Shown here piece after piece: positions 22,500-31,202 of a stretch of 64,000 bases of DNA (within the stretch, counting starts at the first letter, position 1; every line of letters starts with the position of its first letter). The notes under the pieces are model-generated. The model had not been told where the DNA came from. It did no database searches and saw nothing but the letters and a program-made list of their open reading frames with translations. This DNA is from Chlamydoabsidia padenii (lineage: Eukaryota; Mucoromycota; Mucoromycetes; Mucorales; Cunninghamellaceae), in the NCBI GenBank assembly GCA_025330725.1, contig JAIWND010000014.1, positions 248,001-312,000 of the forward strand. The letters run 5' to 3'. Position numbers and translations under genes: made by a program.

Positions 22500-24131
22500 C
22501 TATTCTAGTTGTTCAAAAGCTTCAATGGCACCAGACAAACGAGCTAGACCTTGACGAGCTTGTTCAGGAGTCAATACCAATGGAGGAATAATACGTACAG
22601 TATTACATCCAGCCGTCACCAGCAACAAACCGCGTTCACGGGCGAGTTTGACAAGAGGAGCGGGATCCTTGGTGAATTCAACCCCGAGTAATAGGCCCTG
22701 ACCACGGACTTGTTTGATTGTAACCGGATATTTTGATTGAAGTGCATAAAGATCGTCCTTGAGTGATTGACCTTTTTCTTGAACGGATTTTAAAAAGGAT
22801 TCGTCGGATAATCGTCCCACGACATGTCTGGCTACAGCAGAGGCCAAAGGATTACCACCAAAAGTAGTGCCATGATCACCTAGAATACACACACACACAC
22901 ACAAAAGAAAGATGTCAATATAAAGAAGGAGAAGTAAAGAGGAATACTTACCAAGTTTGATCATATTGCCTACTTTTTCACTTGTCATGATGGCACCAAT
23001 GGGTACACCATTAGCAAGTGGTTTAGCCATGGTTAAAATATCAGGTTGACAATCTTCACTGTAATGTTGATGACCCCACATTTTACCAGTACGACCTAAT
23101 CCACACTATAAAGAAGAAGAAGAAGATAATATTAATCATCCACCTACCATTTCACCCCACCCACTTACTTGAATTTCATCGTATATCAACAGAGCATCCA
23201 CCTGATTACATCGTTCGCGAATAGCCTTCAAGAATGATTCTGACGCAGCATGAATCCCCCCTTCGCCCTGGAATGGTTCAATTATAACCCCACAAGTATC
23301 TTGATCAATCAGCTTCAAGGCACCATCAATGTCATTATAAGGTGCAGTGACAAAACCAGGAATCAAAGGAGCAAAAGGAGCTTGGTATTTTGGATTATAG
23401 GTTGCTGAGAGTGCCCCCATGGATCGACCATGGAAAGCATTGGTAAATGCCACCACCTTGATCTTGTTCTTATTGTCGGTTTGTTTACCCCATTTACGTG
23501 CGAATTTCAAAGCCCCTTCATTTGCTTCGGTACCAGAGTTGGATAAAAACACCTGACTGGCCCAAGGTGTCTTCAAAGATCGATTGGTCGTTTCCACCAA
23601 TTGTTCAGCTAGAGCACCAGCATGTTCGTTATGGTATAGATTGCTGGTATGCACCAATCGATGAGCTTGATCCGCGATCACTTTGGCTACTCCTTCGTCT
23701 GCATGACCAAGACCAACCACAGCGATCCCTGCAGTGAAATCCAAGTATTCACGTCCAGCACTGTCATATACATAACATCCTTTGCCCCGTTCCAATACTA
23801 GGTCGGGTCGTCCGTATGTCGTCACCGTATATTGATTGCATCGCGCCACTTTGTCGCGAGTAGAAGCTGGAATGTCAGTGTCAGGATGAGTAATCTATAA
23901 ATGGAAGAGTAAGCAATCAGAGATGAGTCATATTATAAAACCACTTACTTCTTTAACAGCTGCAGGAAGACTGCTTGACCATCGAGTAGCCTAAATGAGA
24001 AAAGGGGAGTTGGCCTTTTTTTTATTTTATTCTGTTGTAAAGTGACTTACAATGATATTAGCTCGTAATGCAGTACGAGTAGATAATAAACGACTAGTAC
24101 AAGCCAAGGTACGTTGAATGGAGGAGCGCAT
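22500..24131 (-). CDS. ARG8: Acetylornithine aminotransferase, mitochondrial
   Basis: Exons 24131-24051, 23990-23949, 23894-23169, 23105-22952 and 22879-22500 give 460 residues. The first two exons encode an Arg/Ser-rich presequence (MRSSIQRTLACTSRLLSTR), a mitochondrial import signal. The catalytic body shows GREYLDFTAGIAVVGLGH, FLSNSGTEANEGALKFAR, NAFHGRSMGALSAT, LLIYDEIQCGLGRTGKMW and the PLP lysine near residue 311 in TMAKPLANGVPIGA. It transaminates N-acetylglutamate semialdehyde in arginine synthesis. The intron between IYDEIQ and CGLGRTG falls inside the conserved PLP-binding motif. Confidence 0.95.
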
Positions 24132-24264
24132 GAGAGAAGAAGATTAAAAAGATAAAGATGAAGTAAAAAAAAAAAATAGAAGATATTATTTATTGAAACA
24201 CAGGGACGGGGTTCCATTAATTTTTAAAAAAAAATTACTAAGAAAATTTTAGGTTTTAGGGAAA
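24132..24264. other. ARG8 upstream region abutting mobile DNA
   Basis: A/T-rich 130 bp between the ARG8 start and the helicase remnant. The usual promoter motif is not seen here, which fits an insertion having displaced part of the promoter (inference). Confidence 0.35.
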
Positions 24265-24588
24265 ATGAGCCATATTCCAAGAATTAACATCAGCAGCGAA
24301 GATAATGCAGCTATTCCTGTAGCCTTTGCAAGACGTCACTTCCCTGCTCGATTGGCTTTTGAAAAGACTATTAACAAGTCGCAGGGCCAAACTTTACAAA
24401 GAGTTGAATTGTACTTGCCAACAAACGTCTTCAGCCATGGACAGCCTTATGTTGCTCTATCAAGTGCGAAAACACCTGACGCTATAAAAATAATATTCGA
24501 TGAACAATGTTCGTCATTACTATCTAATGACAATCAAATAAGAGAAGGCACTACACAAAGTGTAGTTTATGAAGAAGTTTTTCATTGA
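24265..24588 (+). pseudogene. Helitron/PIF1-type helicase C-terminal remnant
   Basis: A 107-codon frame carrying only the last helicase motifs: FPARLAFEKTINKSQGQTLQ (motif V region) and VFSHGQPYVALSSAK (motif VI; the usual ALSR arginine is replaced by SS). These are typical of the PIF1-like helicase of Helitron transposons. The Walker A and B parts and the Rep domain are absent. The ATG is probably fortuitous. It sits 170 bp left of foldback element A, so it is part of the same mobile cluster. A cellular PIF1 helicase fragment is less likely. Confidence 0.7.
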
Positions 24589-24668
24589 AATTAATACATT
24601 CATATTGGCAAAAAAAGGTACTCATTCCCGGTAGGGCGAGGTTGCCCCCCGCGATCAATCTTCACTAT

Positions 24669-25016
24669 TTAGAAGTTCATTTTGATTGGTTGAAAAAGTC
24701 TGTGAAAAAAATCATGCCCGATCGCATTTATAGGCGCTTGTTTTTCTCTTTTTCTTTGGGATTTGTTACGGCACGTGGGGTTTTTTAAAATTGCGGGATT
24801 CGAAAAAAGGGATTTGTTACGGGCACATACGAATTTTGCAGGTGGACTTTTTTCAAAGATTACAGGATTCGAAAAAGTAGATATATCACCAACCATGGTA
24901 GAGCCAAACAAAGTGTATAGTCCAGAAGATAACAGAGGATGAATCATTGTAAAAGAAATAAAAAAGAAGAGAAAAGAAAGGAGGAATAACAACAATGAAA
25001 CCTGTAAGTCATGCAA
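24669..25016 (-). other. Outward-reading ORF in left arm of element A
   Basis: 115 codons beginning MHDLQVSLLLFLLSFLFFF, then MIHPLLSSGLYTLFGSTM. The same frame exists in all four arms of elements A and B, always reading towards the outer end. The first 25 residues would form a signal anchor. Whether it is translated is unknown; here it runs out of the element and stops after about 40 unrelated codons. Confidence 0.3.
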
Positions 25017-26763
25017 TATTTAAATGCCGACAGATATGGGAACTTGATTTTTCCCTTCACTGACCACATTTCTGCGCCGATTGTTTATTGTTTGCGGATA
25101 AGTGTACCTTAGTAAAGGGTGTAAATCCCGCGAGGAAAAGTGAAACAGTGAAAATAAACTTTTTGGGGTTGTAATAGATGTTAAATGTTGAAATCCCGAA
25201 TTCCTGTGTAGACGGGCGAGGGCCTGTCCACACGAGCCAATATTTTCTATGGTGAGCTACACCTTTTTTTTTTTTTTTTTTTTCAAAAGTCATGGTAAAA
25301 CAATCTTGAGGCTATACTGCTCCATACAGTGGACTTGGTATATTGGCCATTATGTAAACTTTGTTGGAAATAGGCTAAGGAATGAACATGGTCACTTTTG
25401 TCATTAGCATCGCTTGTTCATTGAGGCAGTAGAACACTCTCAAGATTCAAGGCGAGAGTAAGCGGGTTTTGAAATAAGTTTTATCTTGTGTGTCAATTTT
25501 CATTCTGCAACTTTTTTTTTACAAAAGCCAGGGTAAAACAATCTTGAGGCTATACTGCTCCATACAGTGGACTTGGTATATTGGCCATTATGTAAAGTTT
25601 GTTGGAAATACACTATAATGTCCACATCGCCATTTTAATCATTAGCATCCGTGGACAATTGGAGCAAATAGAGCTCTTACCAAAATCCCGTGCGCCTGGC
25701 AATTCCCCAATAGAGATCAAATCATGTTCCGGGCCAAAAGTAAAGAACTATCAGAATGGAGTTGATGTGGATCCTTCCAATACCATTTGGAGACATCCCT
25801 GAAAGGGGACGGTTTCACTTTTTTCATGTTTTCCCTTGTGGACCGTTTCCGCAAAGAGCAAGTTTCAACCCCCGCTTACCCTATGGTTCCTTGTAAGAGC
25901 TCTACCGTCTCAATGGACAACGGGTGCTCATCAATAAATGGGCCATGTGCATTCCTTAGCCTATTTCCAACAAAGTTTACATAATGACCATCGTACCAAG
26001 GCCCTTGTATAGAGCAGTATGGCCTCAAGATTGTTTTACCCTGGCTTTTGTAAAAAAAAAGTTGCAGAATGAAAATTGACACACAAGATAAAACTTATTT
26101 CAAAACCCGCTTACTCTCGCCTTGAATCTTGAGAGTGTTCTACTGCCTCAATGAACAAGCGATGCTAATGACAAAAGTGACCATGTTCATTCCTTAGCCT
26201 ATTTCCAACAAAGTTTACATAATGGCCAATATACCAAGTCCACTGTATGGAGCAGTATAGCCTCAAGATTGTTTTACCATGACTTTTGAAAAAAAAAAAA
26301 AAAAAAAAGGTGTAGCTCACCATAGAAAATATTGGCTCGTGTGGACAGGCCCTCGCCCGTCTACACAGGAATTCGGGATTTCAACATTTAACATCTATTA
26401 CAACCCCAAAAAGTTTATTTTCACTGTTTCACTTTTCCTCGCGGGATTTACACCCTTTACTAAGGTACACTTATCCGCAAACAATAAACAATCGGCGCAG
26501 AAATGTGGTCAGTGAAGGGAAAAATCAAGTTCCCATATCTGTCGGCATTTAAATATTGCATGACTTACAGGTTTCATTGTTGTTATTCCTCCTTTCTTTT
26601 CTCTTCTTTTTTATTTCTTTTACAATGATTCATCCTCTGTTATCTTCTGGACTATACACTTTGTTTGGCTCTACCATGGTTGGTGATATATCTACTTTTT
26701 CGAATCCTGTAATCTTTGAAAAAAGTCCACCTGCGAAATTCGTATGTGTCCGTAGCAAATCCC
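24758..26763. mobile_element. Foldback element A (about 2.0 kb, long inverted arms)
   Basis: Two arms of about 800 bp (24809-25612 and 25962-26763) are inverted copies of each other around a centre near 25786, with a non-palindromic spacer of about 350 bp. The end sequence GGGATTTGYTACGGAC occurs at both outer limits. Inside each arm a segment of about 75 bp (starting GAGGCTATACTGCTCC) is repeated. The left end keeps an extra outer segment of about 50 bp that the right end lacks, as if lost by recombination between two direct copies of the end sequence. No transposase is encoded. Target-site duplication is unclear because the flanks are T/C-rich. A second copy is element B (39812-41744). Confidence 0.85.
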
Positions 26764-26819
26764 TTCTTTTTCCTTTCTTTCTTTTTCTTCTTCATTTTTT
26801 ACTTACATCATTCTCTATC

Positions 26820-27544
26820 ATGAAGAATTTATATATTATATTACTCTGCTTTTTATCTTTCACTCAACTCAACTCTGGCCCTGCCTCTGCCGCTGCTATG
26901 TACTGGTATTATCCCACTACCATCATCAACTTGTCCTGTATTTGTGGCCAACTTCTGTTAATGGCAAATGATGATCCTCTTATGATAAATGACAATAAAC
27001 CAAGTGTTGGATGGCACCACCGAATGGAAAAGCTGACAGGCGGCAATCACCTTCTCTGGAATGGTATATTCTAAAAGCTAACTGGGCTACTTTTATCTAT
27101 TGCTGCTATGACAACTATCTAGGCAAGACTGACAAGGCATGGACATTTGATGACGGGCTCCTCACTAAGACGACCAACCTGGACAAGACAACCGACCTGG
27201 ACAAGACAACCAATATGGCCAACTTTTATGACAACTACCTGGGAAAGACCATTAAAAATATCAACTTTGATCGTACCATCCAATGGTGCCCCATAAATGG
27301 CAAGGATACCCTACTCAACAACGTTACAGGAAACATCACAAACATGCCACCGGTTCACATCTCCAAATACATCAGCCCCAACCACCATGATCTCGTACCT
27401 GACAATGAAGGATGCTACCTTGATGTTTTTGGAACTACTCTTTGTGTTGACCAAGACAGCTTACTAAATGCCTGTGAACTCAAGGATCAAATGAACACTT
27501 TCCTCGAAGCATTGACTTTTGGAAATCGATCATATACCTTCTGA
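26820..27544 (+). CDS. Small secreted protein, unknown family
   Basis: Exons 26820-27063 and 27123-27544 give 221 residues. The N-terminus is a signal peptide (MKNLYIILLCFLSFTQL...ASAAA). The mature part is rich in Asn, Asp and Trp, has a short LDKTT repeat (NLDKTTDLDKTTN) and several N-glycosylation sites (NVTGN, NITN, NRS). I do not recognise a family. The proposed 59-bp intron (GTATAT to CTATCTAG) is itself readable and resembles downstream coding sequence, see findings. The gene starts 57 bp beyond the right end of element A and may take its promoter from it. A decayed element gene is the alternative. Confidence 0.55.
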
Positions 27545-27910
27545 TTCATAAATTACTTTGATGAATGGGTCACCACTGCATCAAGAAAAACGACTCTTGC
27601 TCTACATCAAGTATAATATATCTGGTACAAACGAAATGATGCTGCCTGTCATTTAGCTGTCCTCTTTTTCACAATCACGTTGTTTATTAGATGTCTTCTA
27701 TGTCTATTACTAGTGCTAACCACAATTTAAAATCATTTTCAATAAAAATTTAAAATCATTATAATATTCCTTGTCTTATCTTGTCTTTTTCTTTTTTATT
27801 TTATCTTATAGGGGTCTTTGCATGCACTTCCGACAGGGAATTCAAATCCAGATTAGGCAGGGAACCTTTTATTAACGATCAACGGGGCACACTTGGAATT
27901 TCGTTTAATC

Positions 27911-28230
27911 CCTAAGTCAACAAGATAAAACTTAATTCGAAACCCGCTTACCCTCACCTTGAATCTTAAGAGGACTCTACTAGCTTAATGAATAAGTGAT
28001 GCTAATGACAAAAGTGACCATGTGCATTCCTTAGACTATTTCTAACAAAGTTTACATAATGACCATTGTACCAAGTCCACTGTATGGAGCAGTATAGCCT
28101 CAAGATCGCTTTAACCTGACTTTTGTAAAATAAAATAAAAAGTTGCAGAATGAAAATTCACACACAAGACAAAACTTATTTCAAAACCCGCTTACCCTCG
28201 CCTTGAATCTTGGGAGTGCTCTAGTTTACC
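27911..28230. repeat. Degenerate partial copy of foldback arm
   Basis: Two stretches here (AACCCGCTTACCCTCRCCTT and GACAAAAGTGACCATGTGCA) match the inner part of the right arms of elements A and B with many substitutions. The piece lacks the ends and is an old copy. Confidence 0.75.
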
Positions 28231-28279
28231 TCGGTTTTTCTTCAGGCTCACTATAGCTTCCTTTGGAATTATCAATTTT

Positions 28280-28800
28280 TTGAATGTTGTGCCCCTAAAA
28301 AAAAGTGATGCACCACAAGTCGAAAAAGAATTTAATCTGCAAGCAAGTAAAATGAGTAAAACGAAGAGTCAGGATGTGGTTAAAAGCAAAAAGTTTCCAA
28401 AAGGAATGGTAAATTATGCAAAATTCAAATCCCGACAAGTGTTTTTTGCTTTACAGGGCAAATGGATGGTGGACGACATCCAAGGAAAAAAAATCAACAA
28501 AGGCATTGAAGTCTGATTGGATTTCTTTAGTAAAACCATGGATCAACAAGTTTGATCTCGCGGCATGCGAAGTGAATCCGCCCAGCAAAAGTGTTTCCTC
28601 CCCATTTTCTGACTTTGTCAAACTAGGTATGCCTGATCCTCATTCTCATCCTCATCTTCATCTTTATCCTCATCATCCTCATCATATTTATTTCTATCCT
28701 TATCATCTTCATCATCATTTTTTTTTTCGTGCTTTTAGTCCACTGCCAACATCAACATCTCCAACAAGAACACAGCAACAGCAACAGCAGCAGATGTAAT
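28280..28800 (+). pseudogene. Broken open frames, possible gene remnant
   Basis: Two overlapping frames (28280-28516 and 28416-28799) together read like a lysine-rich protein fragment (VNYAKFKSRQVFFALQGKWM; then DWISLVKPWINKFDLAACEV), but they are in different frames with no usable intron. Flanked by foldback fragments. No family recognised. Confidence 0.25.
28639..28720. repeat. CAT/CCT-rich microsatellite
   Basis: Imperfect CTCAT/CATC repeat of about 80 bp. Confidence 0.75.
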
Positions 28801-29384
28801 AACACCAATTGGGGGAACCCTGGGGGCATAGGTATTTTAGCTGTCCAGCTAAGTTTTGTTTCATGGGCAAAAAAAAAGCATGAGTTTTACACGATTTATC
28901 ATGTATACAGGTGTTATCCATCGTGATACATAAATCATTTATGATAGAAACACCTTCATTGATAAACGTACTTATATTGATCAGCAAACATATGATCAAA
29001 CAAGACTTTATTGACATTAAGATTAAATATAACACTATATCTACAATAAAACCAATCTAAAACTAATCCACCACCATTGTTATCAACAAGACATCATATT
29101 TTGATCTTACTGGACCAATGATTGATTTGACATTCATATATATCCCCAGTTGCAATCAAGAGGTGTACAATCGTCGCACCCATAATCACTATGTCCATCT
29201 ATATAGACAAAAGTCGATTTGGGATGATAAAAAGGTATTGAGGTCGTTGGCATGAATTTCGGGAAATGAAAGTGCTTGTCTGGTTCCTCTTTCTTTTTCT
29301 TACAAATGACAAGTAAAAGTCATCGCAAGCCTGAACATACTGATACAAGAGTCTTGAAGCTTGGCTTTTGGGCTGAATTATGTT

Positions 29385-29475
29385 GGAAATATGCTACAGT
29401 ATCCACATCGCCACTTTAATCATTAGCACCGTTGACAATTGGAGCGAGTAGAGCCCTTTCCAAATCTTAGTAGAG
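29385..29475. repeat. Degenerate copy of foldback spacer border
   Basis: TATGTTGGAAATATGCTACA followed by ATCCACATCGCCACTTTAAT matches 25598-25660 of element A and 40678-40740 of B at about 85% by eye. Confidence 0.65.
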
Positions 29476-29873
29476 GCAGACGGGATCTGAAAATGGAATC
29501 TGGCTCCTCTTCGTACTTTTTTCCCCTCTCACAAATGACAGGTAAAAAGTCATCGCAAGCTTGAAAATACTGACACAAGAGTTTTGGAGCTTGGTTTTTG
29601 CGGTAACTAATGTTGTATAGAGTTGTATCAATGCGCAATGTTTCTTTTTCCCGCCACAAACAGTAATCACTTTGAGGAACCCAAAGGACAACAAGACAAT
29701 TTTCACTGAATTAATAAAGGATGTCGGTCTTATTTACTGATGGATTGTTCTAACATGGTAATAGATGAAGAAAAGTTTCTATGTATGTTAGAAGCATATT
29801 TATTTTAATTAAAGCGCCGATTCCATGTTGCGTGAATAAGCATATAACAGTAATCATACAGTTTATTGGATAT

Positions 29874-30836
29874 CTATTGGTATGGCCGAGAATCATTCAA
29901 ACATTCTGCTACAGTGGTAAATCTATAACCCTTGGCACGAACCTGTTGAACCACCCAAGGCACTAAATGAGGGGCGGTTTGAGGGTGGACATCATGCATC
30001 AACGATAAATGGTTGCTGGTGGGTGGAGTAGCTGTTTCTTGGTTAAGGTAGCTTGAGAAAATTTGTTCCTTACGTTCGAGATCATAATCTTCATAATCTC
30101 TAGGATCAATATCCCAGATTGCCACTCTATAGAAACACAAACCATTCAATATCTTTCTTTTCTTTCTTCTCTCAACTTACTCATAGCCTAGATTGCCCAG
30201 AATTTCAAGAACAGTATCATCGTAAGCACCGGTGGGAGGTCGCATGTCTGAGAACATACAAGAAGAAAAAAAAAAGTTAGCTAATGGTCACATTGGAGCA
30301 TTTTTGACTGTGAATAAAAGTTTACTTACATCTGGGTCGAATAGCCAACTTATTATAGATAATGTCAGAGAGAGCGTTCATTTGTCGCACAACTTCAGAC
30401 TCCTCCAAGCCCGTCAATACGGCATGTTCATAGGTATGGCTGGCAATTTGATGACCTGATTCATGCATAAATTGAAGATGATCTAGGTAAGACTTGACAC
30501 CGTCAGAAGTAGACACGCTATCTGTCTCGATATTGCTGCAAAGAAAAGAAGAAAATCGGGTTTTAAAATATTTCCTAAAAGGACGATTCATGCAAAATTG
30601 ACTTACTCAAAGTTGTTGCCATTGATGAAGAAAGTAGCTTTAATGTTTTCTTGATTTAGATACTTTATCAAGTCCCATGTTTGGTTATAAGGACCATCAT
30701 CAAAAGTCAGGGCAAAAGTACCAGGAACAGAACAATCAGTGTGCACCACAGCAGGGGCGCGGCGAAGCAAAGGAGCAGCACTGACCAAGGCAATGAAAGG
30801 AGCAATGAAAGCCAAATAAAGAGAGTTGATATGCAT
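29874..30836 (-). CDS. Secreted chitin deacetylase (NodB polysaccharide deacetylase)
   Basis: Exons 30836-30607, 30535-30330, 30247-30181 and 30126-29874 give 251 residues. A signal peptide (MHINSLYLAFIAPFIALVSA) precedes the CE4 domain. Catalytic motifs are in order: TFDDGP (Asp46/Asp47, base and metal ligand), SHTYEHAVL (His metal ligands), RPPTGAYDD, VAIWDIDPRDYED, and LMHDVH (catalytic His). The enzyme removes acetyl groups from chitin to give chitosan, a main wall polymer of Mucoromycota. No C-terminal GPI signal or chitin-binding module is visible, so a soluble secreted form is likely. An upstream in-frame ATG at 30914 would place a charged stretch before the signal peptide and is rejected. 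Confidence 0.93.
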
Positions 30837-31202
30837 GTTTTTGGTTCTAAAAGTAAAGATAAGATAAAAATGAATCCATTGTTCTCTTTTTTTGTCGTCT
30901 TTTATATTTTGCACTGCGATCTGCAGATTCCCGGTTTATGTATACATCCATTTATATTTACCCAAGCCTCATGAGACTTTTTTTCTATTTTGGATCGCTA
31001 ATGTATTCCATAGAATTCTAATAATAACTCTCAAAGCACAAAGCCAACGCAATTGTGGGGGGGGGAAACCTTCGACATGTTTTCAAATCCCGCCACAGAA
31101 TCGGCGTTTTTTTTTTTTTTTTTTTGTCTTGTGCACTTTTTTGAGTTGACATTCACTTCCTTTCTTTCCTTTTGTTTTTTTCTCTCTCTCTTTAATATAT
31201 AT
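30837..31202. other. Divergent promoter, chitin deacetylase / Suv3-like gene
   Basis: About 365 bp with G-run (31056-31064), T-run (31107-31125) and a perfect promoter motif at 31081-31094 shared by the two divergent genes. Confidence 0.5.
31081..31094 (+). promoter_or_regulatory. TTTCAAATCCCGCC promoter motif
   Basis: About 110 bp before the Suv3-like start and 245 bp from the chitin deacetylase start. Confidence 0.5.

Larger units (their letters stand above)
27545..29873. other. Repeat-rich region without a supported gene
   Basis: 2.3 kb. It contains degenerate pieces of the foldback elements (27911-28230 and 29385-29475), a pair of diverged direct repeats (about 29303-29365 and 29532-29605, core CATCGCAAGC and CTTGAA), a CAT/CCT microsatellite, and fragments of an open frame around 28280-28620. 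Confidence 0.55.

Noticed and set aside
24637..24720. Helitron 3' terminus
   Set aside because: A GC-rich hairpin is present but no CTRR end follows at the usual distance, so the element boundary is not called.
24749..26772. Target-site duplication flanking element A
   Set aside because: Flanks are both T/C-rich and similarity is not distinguishable from low complexity; element B shows none.
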